Of a stretch of 64,000 nt of DNA, positions 18,127-27,677 are shown in pieces (positions within the stretch are counted from its first letter, which is position 1; each line of letters opens with the position of its first letter). Under the pieces are notes generated by a model. The model saw only the letters and a list, made by a program, of their open reading frames with translations, was not told where the DNA came from and did not search any database. The DNA comes from Mucilaginibacter cryoferens (lineage in GTDB: Bacteria; Bacteroidota; Bacteroidia; Sphingobacteriales; Sphingobacteriaceae): NCBI RefSeq assembly GCF_014205845.1, contig NZ_JACHCR010000003.1, positions 62,001-126,000 of the forward strand, read 5' to 3'. Both the position numbers and the translations under genes were made by a program.

Positions 18127-18157
18127 AAAAGCTGTCTGCAAAGGCAGCTTTTTTTGT
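18127..18157 (+). terminator. Rho-independent terminator
   Basis: AAAGCTG and CAGCTTT pair around TCTGCAAAGG, followed by a run of T. It ends the Bax-inhibitor transcript. Confidence 0.75.
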
Positions 18158-18202
18158 TTATATAAATTTACTTAGCATACAGAGAGTCGGGCATATAAGC
18201 TA

Positions 18203-18233
18203 TTGCATTTTACCGCTTTATTATGCACCTTTG
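18203..18233 (+). promoter_or_regulatory. Predicted promoter of the metH leader
   Basis: A TTG at 18203-18205 is spaced 20 bp from CACCTTTG (18226-18233), one base short of TAnnTTTG. Transcription would start at about 18238-18240, exactly at the first pairing base of the riboswitch. Confidence 0.55.
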
Positions 18234-18237
18234 CACT

Positions 18238-18346
18238 GCTTATGGAGAAAGACGGAGGGATTAGACCCTGCGATGTCTTAGCAACCTGTGCTTCACAAGG
18301 TGCTACATTCTACTCGGCCAGCCAAACGGCCCCGGGAAAGATAAGC
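18238..18346 (+). ncRNA. SAM-I (S-box) riboswitch
   Basis: The stretch shows the S-box core in order: GCTTAT pairing with ATAAGC (P1), then GGAGAAAGACGGAGGGATTA, GACCCTGCGATGTCTTAGCA, ACCTGTG, CAAGGTGCTA and the distal GGGAAAGATAAG. These are the conserved G-A-rich internal loops and pseudoknot strand of the SAM-I aptamer. It lies 190 bp before metH, where S-adenosylmethionine feedback would be expected. A weak hairpin after it (18345-18375) is not followed by a T-run, so the switch may act on translation or through the following repeat. Confidence 0.9.
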
Positions 18347-18389
18347 GAAAGTCAATTGAACACCCGACTTTTCGATGTAAGCTATATTT

Positions 18390-18535
18390 AGATTTGAGAT
18401 ATTAGATGTGAGATTTGAGATAGCTGCGGCTTTTCATCTGCCACAATTAATACCTTGTTTATTTAGATATGAGATGAGATTTGGCCGAAGATATTTCGGT
18501 CTCATATCTCAAATCTCATATCTCACATCTCAACA
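18390..18535. repeat. TTTGAGAT-family palindromic repeat, copy C, in the metH leader
   Basis: The left part has AGATTTGAGATATTAGATG; the right part has CATATCTCAAATCTCATATC and CACATCTCAAC, and the next base starts the metH ATG. A long hairpin in the leader mRNA would therefore include the region where the ribosome binds. Confidence 0.65.
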
Positions 18536-21500
18536 ATGGATATTAGAAAAGAATTAGAGAAACGCATCCTTGTAATTGACGGGGCAATGGGTACCATGAT
18601 ACAGCGGTACCAGCTTACCGAGAAGGATTTTCGTGGGGAGAGGTTTAAGGATCACCATAGTGACCTGCAGGGAAATAATGACCTTTTAAATATCACGCGC
18701 CCGGATATCATCAAAGCCATTCATGCCGAGTACCTGGATGCAGGGGCCGATATCATCGAGACCAACACATTTAGCACACAAATAATTTCACTGGCCGATT
18801 ATAAGCTGGAAGAGCTGGCCTACGAGTTAAGCTACGAAGGCGCGCGCATTGCCCGTGAGGTAACCGACGAGTACAACCAAAAAAATCCTTCAAAACCACG
18901 CTTTGTAGCCGGTGCCGTTGGCCCAACCAACCGTACCGCGTCCCTATCGCCGGATGTTAATGATCCGGGGTACCGTGCCGTTACTTTTGATGACCTGGCC
19001 GATGCGTATTACGACCAAGTACGAGGTTTGGTTGATGGAGGATCGGACCTGTTATTAGTGGAAACCATTTTTGATACCCTGAATGCCAAGGCCGCTTTAT
19101 TTGCTATTAACAAATATGCCAATGAAACGGGCAAGCATCTGCCTATCATGATATCGGGCACTATAACCGATGCATCCGGTCGTACCCTTTCGGGGCAAAC
19201 GGTAGAGGCTTTCTGGAACTCTATTCGCCATGCCAACCTGTTATCGGTAGGTTTAAACTGCGCTTTGGGTGCCAAAGAAATGAGGCCCCACCTTGCCGAG
19301 CTTTCAGAAAAAGCCGATGTATTTATCTCCGCTTATCCAAACGCGGGCTTGCCAAACGAGTTTGGCCAGTACGATGAAACCGCGCATGAAACCGCGCACC
19401 AGCTTGACGATTTTATTAAAGCCGGCCTGGTTAATATTGTGGGTGGTTGTTGTGGCACCACGCCCGAGCACATTAAATGTATTGCCGATAGAGCAGCCAA
19501 ATACCCCCCAAGAAGAATCCCCAACATAGAACCCGACCTGCGCCTGAGCGGCCTGGAAGCCGTTACCATAAAGCCCGACAGCATTTTTGTAAACGTGGGC
19601 GAGCGTACCAACATTACCGGTTCGCCAAAATTCTCTAAACTTATTTTAGCCGAAGATTACGAAGCCGCTTTAGCCGTTGCCCTGCAACAGGTAGAAGGTG
19701 GTGCCCAGGTGATAGATATCAACATGGATGAGGGTATGATTGATTCTGAGGCGGTGATGGTAAAATTTCTGAACCTGGTAGCTTCAGAGCCGGATATTGC
19801 CAAACTGCCTATCATGATCGATTCATCTAAATGGACGGTTATTGAGGCCGGTTTAAAATGCATCCAGGGCAAGGGTATTGTAAACTCTATTTCGCTTAAA
19901 GAAGGCGAGGAAAAATTTGTTGAATATGCCCGCAAGATACTGAGCTACGGCGCCGCTGCGGTTGTAATGGCCTTTGACGAAACCGGACAGGCCGACTCAT
20001 TAGAACGCAGGAAAGAAATTTGCGGTCGCTCTTATAATATATTGGTTAACCAGGTTGGTTTCCCGCCGCAGGATATTATTTTCGATCCCAACATCCTCAC
20101 CGTAGCAACCGGTTTGGAAGAGCATAACAACTACGCGGTTGATTTTATTGAAGCTACCCGCTGGATAAAAAACAACCTGCCGCATGCCAAAGTAAGCGGA
20201 GGTGTAAGTAATATTTCCTTCTCTTTTAGGGGAAATAACGTGGTTCGCGAAGCTATGCACTCGGCATTTTTGTACCATGCCATTGGCGCGGGTATGGATA
20301 TGGGTATTGTAAACGCCGGGATGCTTGAAGTTTACCAGGAGATAGATAAAACCCTGTTAGAACTGGTAGAAGACGTATTGCTTAACCGCCGCGACGATGC
20401 TACCGAGCGCCTGGTTGAATACGCCGATACCATTAAAAGTAAAGGCAAAGAGATAGTGCGCAATGAAGAATGGCGCAAAGGAACGGTACAGGAAAGATTA
20501 TCGCATGCACTTGTAAAAGGCATTATCGAATACCTGGATGATGATGTAGAAGAAGCCCGCCAAACTTATAGCAAGCCGTTGGAAGTAATTGAAGGCCCGC
20601 TGATGGATGGGATGAACATTGTGGGCGACTTATTTGGTGCCGGCAAAATGTTTTTGCCACAGGTAGTAAAATCGGCCCGTGTAATGAAAAAGGCGGTGGC
20701 TTACCTGCTGCCATATATCGAGTTGGAAAAACAAAGGGTTATTGATGCCGGTGAAGACAGTAGTGGGAGCCGTGCAAATGCCGGTAAAATACTAATGGCG
20801 ACGGTTAAAGGCGATGTACACGATATTGGTAAAAATATAGTAGGTGTAGTTTTGGCCTGTAACAACTTCGAGGTGATAGACCTTGGGGTAATGGTGCCCG
20901 CGCAACGCATTATTGAGGAAGCTAAAAAACAAAATGTAGATATTATTGGCCTTAGTGGTTTGATAACCCCATCGCTGGATGAGATGGTACACTTTGCCAA
21001 AGAGATGGAGCGCGAGGGGTTCACTATTCCGCTGATCATCGGCGGGGCTACTACGTCACGTATCCATGCGGCTGTTAAAGTCGATCCGCACTACTCGGGT
21101 GCAGCCATTCACGTGCTGGATGCATCGCGTAGCGTTACCGTTTGCAGCAGCCTGATGAACCGCGATGGCCGGGATGCCTATATCCAGAACATTAAAGAAG
21201 AGTACGCCAAATCGCGCGAAGCGCATTTAAATAAAAAATCTGACAAGCGTTTTGTAACTATCGATCAGGCGAGGCAGGCCCGTTTTCAGATCAGTCTGGA
21301 TGGCGATGTGGCGCCGAAACCAACATTCATGGGTACAAAGGTATTTGAATCGTATCCTTTAGAAGAACTGGTTCCTTATATCGATTGGACTCCATTTTTT
21401 CATACCTGGGAACTGCGCGGAAGCTACCCTAAGATATTTGCAGACAAGTTTGTGGGCGATGAAGCCAAAAAGCTTTTTGACGACGCGCAGGAACTGTTAA

Positions 21501-22225
21501 AGAAAATTGTAAAAGAAAAGCTGCTGCACGCCAACGGCGTTATAGGTTTTTGGCCGGCCAATAGTGTTGGCGACGATATTGAACTGTATACCGACGAGAG
21601 CCGTACCACTTTATTAACCCGCATCCATACCCTTAGGCAACAGGCCGAAAAGGTTAAAGGTGATCCGTATTATGCACTGTCGGATTTTATAGCACCAAAA
21701 GAAAGCGGCGTACCCGATTATTTTGGCGGCTTTGCTGTAACAACCGGGATAGGCTGCGACGAACTGGTTGCCGAATTTGAAGCCGACCATGACGATTATA
21801 ACAGCATTATGGCCAAAGCCCTTGCCGATAGGCTTGCCGAGGCTTTTGCCGAAAAAATGCACGAACTGGTACGTAAAGAGTACTGGGGCTACAGCAAAGG
21901 CGAACAACTAAGCGCCGACGACCTGATCAAAGAAGAGTACCAGGGCATACGCCCGGCACCGGGTTACCCCGCCTGCCCGGATCATACCGAGAAAACAACC
22001 CTCTTTGAGATCTTGAAAGCAGAAGAAAACGCGAAGATGTACCTCACAGAAAGCCTGGCCATGACACCGGCAGCTGCTGTAAGCGGTTTCTATTTCGCGC
22101 ATCCGCAGGCAAGGTATTTTGGGCTGGGTAAGATCAGCAAAGATCAGATTGAGGATTATGCAGTTAGGAAACAAATGCCTTTAGAAGACATTGAGCGTTG
22201 GTTAGGTCCGAATATAAATTATTAA
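18536..22225 (+). CDS. metH: Cobalamin-dependent methionine synthase
   Basis: MetH transfers a methyl group from 5-methyltetrahydrofolate to homocysteine through methylcobalamin in the cytosol. The 1229-residue product is full length (E. coli 1227). The homocysteine domain (about 1-330) has the zinc cysteines in GLNCALG and [11 protein letters not shown]. The pterin domain (about 340-640) has DINMDEGM and the IMIDSS strand. The cobalamin domain (about 650-900) has [10 protein letters not shown] with the cobalt-ligating His. The SAM-dependent reactivation domain fills the C-terminus ([12 protein letters not shown]). Expression is probably controlled by the S-box RNA upstream. metF follows on the same strand. 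Confidence 0.97.
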   Translation: MDIRKELEKRILVIDGAMGTMIQRYQLTEKDFRGERFKDHHSDLQGNNDLLNITRPDIIKAIHAEYLDAGADIIETNTFSTQIISLADYKLEELAYELSYEGARIAREVTDEYNQKNPSKPRFVAGAVGPTNRTASLSPDVNDPGYRAVTFDDLADAYYDQVRGLVDGGSDLLLVETIFDTLNAKAALFAINKYANETGKHLPIMISGTITDASGRTLSGQTVEAFWNSIRHANLLSVGLNCALGAKEMRPHLAELSEKADVFISAYPNAGLPNEFGQYDETAHETAHQLDDFIKAGLVNIVGGCCGTTPEHIKCIADRAAKYPPRRIPNIEPDLRLSGLEAVTIKPDSIFVNVGERTNITGSPKFSKLILAEDYEAALAVALQQVEGGAQVIDINMDEGMIDSEAVMVKFLNLVASEPDIAKLPIMIDSSKWTVIEAGLKCIQGKGIVNSISLKEGEEKFVEYARKILSYGAAAVVMAFDETGQADSLERRKEICGRSYNILVNQVGFPPQDIIFDPNILTVATGLEEHNNYAVDFIEATRWIKNNLPHAKVSGGVSNISFSFRGNNVVREAMHSAFLYHAIGAGMDMGIVNAGMLEVYQEIDKTLLELVEDVLLNRRDDATERLVEYADTIKSKGKEIVRNEEWRKGTVQERLSHALVKGIIEYLDDDVEEARQTYSKPLEVIEGPLMDGMNIVGDLFGAGKMFLPQVVKSARVMKKAVAYLLPYIELEKQRVIDAGEDSSGSRANAGKILMATVKGDVHDIGKNIVGVVLACNNFEVIDLGVMVPAQRIIEEAKKQNVDIIGLSGLITPSLDEMVHFAKEMEREGFTIPLIIGGATTSRIHAAVKVDPHYSGAAIHVLDASRSVTVCSSLMNRDGRDAYIQNIKEEYAKSREAHLNKKSDKRFVTIDQARQARFQISLDGDVAPKPTFMGTKVFESYPLEELVPYIDWTPFFHTWELRGSYPKIFADKFVGDEAKKLFDDAQELLKKIVKEKLLHANGVIGFWPANSVGDDIELYTDESRTTLLTRIHTLRQQAEKVKGDPYYALSDFIAPKESGVPDYFGGFAVTTGIGCDELVAEFEADHDDYNSIMAKALADRLAEAFAEKMHELVRKEYWGYSKGEQLSADDLIKEEYQGIRPAPGYPACPDHTEKTTLFEILKAEENAKMYLTESLAMTPAAAVSGFYFAHPQARYFGLGKISKDQIEDYAVRKQMPLEDIERWLGPNINY

Positions 22226-22246
22226 GTAAACAACAACATAAAACCG

Positions 22247-22343
22247 CGTCATTGCGAGGCACGAAGCAATCTCTACATAGGAAGGTCGGATCTATAAGTC
22301 CGCTCTGTACAGTTTAGAGATTGCTTCGTGCCTCGCAATGACG
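22247..22343. repeat. CGTCATTGCGAGG hairpin repeat, 28-bp perfect arms
   Basis: Arms at 22247-22274 and 22316-22343 are perfect reverse complements, starting CGTCATTGCGAGGCACGAAG. The loop contains a smaller CGGA...TCCG stem. It is a REP/MITE-like element between metH and metF. Confidence 0.85.
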
Positions 22344-22371
22344 ATTAGATAAAAGTATTGGTAAATCCAAA

Positions 22372-23328
22372 ATGAAGATCACAGAGCACATCAAAAACGC
22401 CAACGGCAAAACATTATTCTCCTTTGAACTTATACCTCCCTTAAAAGGCCAAAGTATCCAGGGTATCTACGATGCTATAGACCCCCTAATGGAGTTTAAA
22501 CCGCCGTTTATTGATGTTACATCATTGCGCGAGGATTTTATTTATAAACAGCATGATAATGGCTTGCTGGAGAAGCTGAGCTATCGCAAACGCCCGGGCA
22601 CAATTGCTATCTGCGCGGCTATCATGAATAAATACAAAGTAGATACCGTTCCGCATTTGTTGTGTGGTGGCTTTACCAAGGACGAGACAGAGAATGGCCT
22701 GGTCGACCTGCAATTTTTAGGTATCGAAAATGTGTTGGTACTGCGTGGTGATGCCCGCCGTGGTGATGCATCATTTGTACCTACACCCAACGGCCATAAT
22801 TACGCTACAGATCTGTTGAAACAGGTAGTAAATATGAACAATGGCGTATACCTGCATGAACATAACGACGATAGCCTGAAAACCGATTTTTGCATTGGCA
22901 TTGCCGGCTATCCCGAAAAGCATTTTGAGGCCCCCAACCTAAAAACCGACTTTAAGTACCTGAAACAAAAGGTAGATATGGGTGCCAGTTTCATAGTTAC
23001 CCAAATGTTTTTTGATAACCAAAAGTATTTCGACTTTGTAAATAACTGCCGGGCCAATGGCATCAATGTGCCTATTATTCCGGGATTAAAACCAGTTACC
23101 AATTCAAAACAATTGATCGGCCTGGCCAAAACATTCCATATTGATATGCCCGAAGACCTGTGCGATGCTGTAAACGGATGTAAATCTGAAAAGGATGTAC
23201 GAGACATTGGTGTTGAATGGATGATAAACCAATGCCGCGAACTGATAGCTTTTGGCGTACCCGTACTGCACTTTTACACCATGAGCAACGCCGGGCCTAC
23301 TAAACGGATCGCGGAGGCAATTTTTTAG
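22372..23328 (+). CDS. metF: 5,10-methylenetetrahydrofolate reductase
   Basis: A flavoenzyme that reduces methylene-THF to methyl-THF, the methyl donor for MetH. The 318-residue TIM-barrel protein begins with the family-typical FSFELIPPLKGQ (substrate-side Glu), continues with RGDARRGD and then VTQMFFDN near residue 220, and ends with the PVLHFYTMSNA strand. It lies 146 bp after metH, separated only by a hairpin repeat, so it is probably co-transcribed and under the same SAM riboswitch. Confidence 0.95.
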   Translation: MKITEHIKNANGKTLFSFELIPPLKGQSIQGIYDAIDPLMEFKPPFIDVTSLREDFIYKQHDNGLLEKLSYRKRPGTIAICAAIMNKYKVDTVPHLLCGGFTKDETENGLVDLQFLGIENVLVLRGDARRGDASFVPTPNGHNYATDLLKQVVNMNNGVYLHEHNDDSLKTDFCIGIAGYPEKHFEAPNLKTDFKYLKQKVDMGASFIVTQMFFDNQKYFDFVNNCRANGINVPIIPGLKPVTNSKQLIGLAKTFHIDMPEDLCDAVNGCKSEKDVRDIGVEWMINQCRELIAFGVPVLHFYTMSNAGPTKRIAEAIF

Positions 23329-23367
23329 TAGGTTAATTGCTACCTATGATGTCTCGTAAAAAACATC

Positions 23368-23457
23368 TGTCATCCTGACGAAGGAAGGATCTATTATACG
23401 CCATGCATGTTCGCCTTGAAAGTTCGCTAATAGATGCTTCGTGCCTACCCCTGACAA
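23368..23457. repeat. TGTCATCCTGA MITE-like repeat, copy 2
   Basis: A 90-bp unit with TGTCATCCTGACGAAGG at one end and CCCCTGACAA at the other. It shares the inner CCATGCAT and GATGCTTCGT words with the copy at 13668-13762. Confidence 0.7.
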
Positions 23458-23470
23458 GTTGTAGATTTCC

Positions 23471-23510
23471 AAACTTGCGAAGCTTTAAAAACTTCGCAAG
23501 TTTTTAAAGC
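23471..23510. terminator. AAACTTGCGAAG hairpin, possible metF terminator
   Basis: AAACTTGCGAAG (23471-23482) pairs with CTTCGCAAGTTT (23492-23503), followed by further T residues. It is the first T-flanked hairpin after metF. Confidence 0.6.
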
Positions 23511-23550
23511 TTTGTCATTTTCCCTTCAGGGTCTGTCGCAGATTTTAATA

Positions 23551-23610
23551 CTTGCAAAGACAGTGAGCCGCAAAGAGGGTAGGTTTTTCTTTGCGACTTA
23601 GCGTCTTTAC
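23551..23610. repeat. Imperfect GCAAAGAC/CTTTGCG inverted repeat
   Basis: TTGCAAAGACAGTGAGCCGC and CTTTGCGACTTAGCGTCTTT form an imperfect hairpin of the CTTTGCGTCTTTGCG type that I know as a dispersed repeat in several phyla. Confidence 0.55.
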
Positions 23611-23685
23611 GAGAGAAATCAATCTTCAATTTTTATTGTTACTGGAAAACTCTACATTTAGTAATTAGCACATACACTAATACTT

Positions 23686-24243
23686 ATGGATTTTTTCAGT
23701 CACATTAAATCTGTTATCGGCATTATATTGGGTCTTAGCATTACGCATTTGTTAAAAGGCGCTGCTAAGCAAATTCAACACCCAGGGCGCAATAAACCTT
23801 ATTGGGTACATAACCTCTGGTCGTTTTACATGTTTTTACTGCTGCTGCATTTTTGGTGGTGGGAGTTTAACCTGCACGATATTAAACACTGGCTGTTTTT
23901 GGAGTACTTTTTTGTTATCTTCTACATTGTAATTTATTACAGCGTTTGCGCCCTGCTATACCCCGAAGACCTGAAGGATTATAAAGACTATGAAGATTAC
24001 TTTTATTCGCGCCGTAAGTGGATCTTTGGCATCCTGGGCTTTAGTTACCTGATGGATATGGTAGATACCTTTATAAAAGGCCAGGCATACTACAGCCATT
24101 ATACGTTGGAGTACCCCATCCGCAACGTTAGCCATTTTGTGTTATGCCTGGTAGCCATGCGGGTTAATAATAAAACATTTCACGCGGTACTGGTGTTGCT
24201 GTTTCTCGTTTACGAGTTCTCATATATACTAAGGCTATTTTAA
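23686..24243 (+). CDS. Hypothetical multi-pass membrane protein
   Basis: A 185-residue protein with five or six hydrophobic segments, including FYMFLLLLHFWWWEF and EYFFVIFYIVIYYSV, separated by a charged loop with an unusual run of Asp/Lys/Tyr (DLKDYKDYEDYFYSRRKW). I do not recognise the family. It stands alone between repeats and a bidirectional terminator. Confidence 0.7.
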   Translation: MDFFSHIKSVIGIILGLSITHLLKGAAKQIQHPGRNKPYWVHNLWSFYMFLLLLHFWWWEFNLHDIKHWLFLEYFFVIFYIVIYYSVCALLYPEDLKDYKDYEDYFYSRRKWIFGILGFSYLMDMVDTFIKGQAYYSHYTLEYPIRNVSHFVLCLVAMRVNNKTFHAVLVLLFLVYEFSYILRLF

Positions 24244-24247
24244 CACA

Positions 24248-24283
24248 ATAAGGGGTATCACCGGTTAAAGCAATACCCCTTAT
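24248..24283. terminator. Bidirectional terminator
   Basis: ATAAGGGGTAT and ATACCCCTTAT pair perfectly around a 14-base loop, between two convergent genes. Confidence 0.75.
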
Positions 24284-24299
24284 TTCTCCATCTGAATAC

Positions 24300-26135
24300 T
24301 TACCTGCAGAAAATAACCTGGTTTGTTTTCCACTGATCATTATACTCGCCTGTTGTAAGTTTACGCACGGTGCTTAAAGTTAAACTATAAGCGCATGATG
24401 GCCAGGTGGCAAATTGCGGTACAAGGGTAGCCGCTGTTGCCAGGTTAAGCTTATCAGATCCTCCTCTTGGTATATTACCCGCCGGCAAATTGGCTACAGT
24501 ACCTATAGCGGCCGACGAAATACCAATAGCCCAGCTTTCCATCAGTTCATGATCGGCAGTGTAATCAACATGTGCCTGTGTTTTTACAGGTGTACAGCCG
24601 GTACCGCCATTGGCAAACAACTCTTCCAGTTTAAGCAAATTTACCTCGTTCCAGTTGTTCACATATATTTTACCAATAAGCGATTGCGTGTTTAAATGGG
24701 TTGATGCAGGATTGGCAGGATCATCGGTTGTTTGAAATTTAAGATATAACATCTTGCCGTTTTTCTGATCGGCCGCACTTACCCCATCGCCTGCGGTTAA
24801 ACCTGCACCTGCATCTCCGCCGCCAATAATGGTGTTGGTGTTAAGGTATATTAACGCCCCGTAAAACCCATTATCCAAAGCCGGCTGATCAACCCTCACC
24901 CATCCGTTAGCATCCGGATTTAAAATATGGTCGGGAATTGGGTTTGGATAATTATCTGCCGGGATGCTATCCGGTGCCGATGCGGGTTGATTAATATCGA
25001 TAACCACATCCTGGAAAGCAGTTGTACCGTTCCAGGTAATTTGCCTTGTGGCAACCTTTAAGGGCGTACCCTCCATCTGGGCGCTGGTAACCGGACTAAA
25101 ATTTACGTTATCCAACGAATATAAAAACCGGTAATTAAGCGCGCTTGCCGGTGCGGTAGGCACTTTTTTGGTTGCATAGCCCTCTAACTTAACCGACCCA
25201 AAGAAACCAAACCCCACGCCACCTGCTCCAAATTTACCAACCAAAGTTTGGCCCGATGCATCAATATCTGATGTGATGTTAAAATTGCCAACGGCTGTAA
25301 ACCAGGGCACATCCTGGGTGTAAATACCCCCATCTTTAATACAAAGCTTAACGCAAAAGCAATTATGCGCGTTATGCCTATCGGCCTGCCGGCCACGGGT
25401 ACGATCTTCCTGCAACAATATAGCGCCCGATGATGACTCAACCCTGAAATAATAATCGGGGCCTGCCGGCCACTCTACATTTAAAAATGGCGAGAGCAGC
25501 GTTTGCCTGAAATTTGCCCCCGGATACACAATGGTGAATTTGCCGTTGTTATCGGTATAAGCGCTCCCTAAAAAGTCGTCCTGTATCAGGTCTACATCAT
25601 AGGCAAATACTTTAACGCCGGCAATTGGTTTTTTGGTTTCACAATCAGCCACCACGCCACAAACCACCCAAATATCGAGCAGGGTAAGGATACGGCAAAA
25701 CCACTTGGAATCTATCTTATATTCAAAAAATGCAACGTGGGCGCTATCATCTGTTTGCTTGAAAGCAGGCTGCAATGTGGTGATATGGAATTGTAACGAA
25801 AGATCTTTTTTAGGGCCGGGGCCAATTTTAATAGGATTGTTGCCACAATACCAATCAATATCAACAGCGCCGCCGTCATAGTCGCCCCGTTCACCTGTCT
25901 CTATAACAAAATCGCCGTTATCATGTAAGACGGCTTCGGCAATAAATAGTTTTTCTTTTTCTTTCAGCTCAGCATCACTTACCTGGTGAAAGGTTTGTTT
26001 GGCATCGGCAACGGCAAGGCGTGTTTCGTTTACCCTGTCGAAAGGCTTGTATACCTTAACCGAGGTACCCGATACCGGGATCTCACAATCGGAACATAGC
26101 AAACCGCGTAGGTTTCCTTTAATAATAAAGCTCAT
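24300..26135 (-). CDS. Large hypothetical protein with transthyretin-like domains
   Basis: A 611-residue protein I cannot assign. The N-terminus (MSFIIKGNLRGLLCSDCEIPVSGTSVKVY) looks like a beta-sandwich rather than a signal peptide. A second carboxypeptidase-regulatory/transthyretin-like unit is seen near residues 155-215 (VADCETKKPIAGVKVFAYD, then TDNNGKFTI). The middle is rich in Gly, Asn and Asp. The C-terminal region is of unknown fold, with cysteines at GTGCTP and SCAYS. Lack of a signal peptide with this composition suggests a cytoplasmic or non-classically exported protein. It is divergent from the sensory operon at 26523. Confidence 0.6.
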   Translation of the reverse strand: MSFIIKGNLRGLLCSDCEIPVSGTSVKVYKPFDRVNETRLAVADAKQTFHQVSDAELKEKEKLFIAEAVLHDNGDFVIETGERGDYDGGAVDIDWYCGNNPIKIGPGPKKDLSLQFHITTLQPAFKQTDDSAHVAFFEYKIDSKWFCRILTLLDIWVVCGVVADCETKKPIAGVKVFAYDVDLIQDDFLGSAYTDNNGKFTIVYPGANFRQTLLSPFLNVEWPAGPDYYFRVESSSGAILLQEDRTRGRQADRHNAHNCFCVKLCIKDGGIYTQDVPWFTAVGNFNITSDIDASGQTLVGKFGAGGVGFGFFGSVKLEGYATKKVPTAPASALNYRFLYSLDNVNFSPVTSAQMEGTPLKVATRQITWNGTTAFQDVVIDINQPASAPDSIPADNYPNPIPDHILNPDANGWVRVDQPALDNGFYGALIYLNTNTIIGGGDAGAGLTAGDGVSAADQKNGKMLYLKFQTTDDPANPASTHLNTQSLIGKIYVNNWNEVNLLKLEELFANGGTGCTPVKTQAHVDYTADHELMESWAIGISSAAIGTVANLPAGNIPRGGSDKLNLATAATLVPQFATWPSCAYSLTLSTVRKLTTGEYNDQWKTNQVIFCR

Positions 26136-26522
26136 AGGTTTTTAATTTAGATTTTTGTCGCCTACTCTTTAATTGGATTTTCGGCATCCCCCATAACATT
26201 CTACAAAGCAGGTTTTTAACGCCGCCAATTTGTTATGTCAAAGGTTTGCCTAAAAAAAAGCGATATCAAGGTTGCTACTACCTATTTATAGCCTACAGCT
26301 GTACGCGATCTAAAACGTACTAATACAGTTTCTGCTGCGTAGAAATACGCAATATACACCCCGTGTAAAAAACCCACAGATTTATTATCAATTGTAAATG
26401 AGACGATTAAAAACATACACCAGTAACATAGGTTTGGGTTAAACCATACGCTACTGTTGAAATAACAACTTATTAATCTTAGTTTTAGCCAAACAAACCC
26501 CTAACCCTATACTAAATTAATC
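26136..26522. other. 387-bp divergent intergenic region
   Basis: AT-rich DNA between two divergent start codons. I see no coding frame and no strong hairpin. It must hold the promoters of both neighbours. Confidence 0.5.
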
Positions 26523-27026
26523 ATGGAAACTAAACCAACAAGAGGCACCGACCCAATTACAGGCGATGAGGGTGCAGCAATCGATCTTGAACTTGCAGCT
26601 CAATGGACAAGAAACCACAGGCACAGACATCCTAAGGATACTGTTTCGCAGTTTTTTGGGGAGAAAATCCTTAACACGATACTACAGCAGGATGGCTGTA
26701 AAGGAATACGTATTTATTATGCTAATGACGAAAGGCTTACCGGGTGGCAAAAATTCTGGGTTTCGGTAAGTAATTTCATCTTGTCTGTTTTTGCTAATGT
26801 AAAAGGACAGAAACACTTTGTAATTACCGGCGTAGCTGCCGATGGCGAAGACCAGTTACCAGACGAAATAAGCGGTAAAATATCAACGCCAAACGGCCAT
26901 GCAGCATTGAAAACATTAAAGCTTGCATCAACAGCAACTTATATGGTTGGCGAAATGTCTGCACCATGCCCCGGTTCAACAGGTTGCCCACAAAACAGTC
27001 AGCTTGCCGGAACCTCTAACTCATAA
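26523..27026 (+). CDS. Conserved Bacteroidota hypothetical protein, signalling-associated
   Basis: A 167-residue soluble protein. The pattern AAQWTRNHRHRHPKDT, FFGEKILNTILQQDGCKGIRIYYAND and then FVITGVAADGED matches a widespread but uncharacterised Bacteroidota family I recall as lying next to sensory genes. The C-terminus has two cysteines (CPGSTGCPQ). It is 15 bp upstream of a membrane protein, a histidine kinase and a response regulator, so it probably belongs to that system. The function is unknown. Confidence 0.7.
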   Translation: METKPTRGTDPITGDEGAAIDLELAAQWTRNHRHRHPKDTVSQFFGEKILNTILQQDGCKGIRIYYANDERLTGWQKFWVSVSNFILSVFANVKGQKHFVITGVAADGEDQLPDEISGKISTPNGHAALKTLKLASTATYMVGEMSAPCPGSTGCPQNSQLAGTSNS

Positions 27027-27041
27027 ACAATATATTTTACC

Positions 27042-27677
27042 ATGCCTTTAGATGCGTTGTTGGTTGATATTTCAATAATATCAGGTATTTTTCCGGTACT
27101 GGTCGCCTTGTATTATTATCGACAACTTAATAAAACATTAAAAATTGCGTCTTTATATTTTTTGATCGCTTTTTTGGTTGATGCTGGCTTATGGCTATCA
27201 TTTCATCAATGGAAAGTAAAAAATACAATGCCAACCCTACACGGATTTGTCGTGGTTAGTATAGTATTGTTTGGTTTAATGTACTACAATATTTATGCAG
27301 AGATCAAATTAAAAAAAGCTGCAATTGTATTAAGTGTTTTGGCAATACTCATTACATTGTTTGATGCCCGGTATTTATTTACCTATCCATCTTTATCAAT
27401 AACCACTTTAAGTTTATTGTTAATTGTCCTGTCATTGATTTATTTTTATAAATTACTGAACCCTTTAAAATATATCGACATTGAAAAACAGGGGCTTTTT
27501 TGGATAAATGCAGGTGTTTTATTTTACTCATCGGTTAATATATTCCTGTTCATGCTGCTTACACATATACCAGTGAATGACCAGCACAATTACTATATTA
27601 TAAACAGTATTACTAACATTATTGCTAACATATTATATTCAGTAGGATTACTTTGCAAGCCCCAGAAAACAACCTGA
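27042..27677 (+). CDS. Multi-pass membrane protein of the sensory operon
   Basis: A 211-residue protein with about seven hydrophobic segments (for example FVVVSIVLFGLMYYNIYA and LSLLLIVLSLIYFYKLL) and almost no soluble domain. The layout resembles the membrane sensor part of 7TM histidine kinases. Its end overlaps the kinase gene by 25 bp, so the sensor and kinase may be two halves of a split receptor. No recognised family. Confidence 0.7.
   Translation: MPLDALLVDISIISGIFPVLVALYYYRQLNKTLKIASLYFLIAFLVDAGLWLSFHQWKVKNTMPTLHGFVVVSIVLFGLMYYNIYAEIKLKKAAIVLSVLAILITLFDARYLFTYPSLSITTLSLLLIVLSLIYFYKLLNPLKYIDIEKQGLFWINAGVLFYSSVNIFLFMLLTHIPVNDQHNYYIINSITNIIANILYSVGLLCKPQKTT

Noticed and set aside
18203..18391. 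A 62-codon plus-strand frame over the metH leader
   Set aside because: It covers the SAM-I aptamer and the predicted promoter; the sequence is explained by RNA structure.
22247..22343. CRISPR repeat
   Set aside because: Only one copy with a palindromic layout is present; there are no regularly spaced repeats or spacers anywhere in the window.
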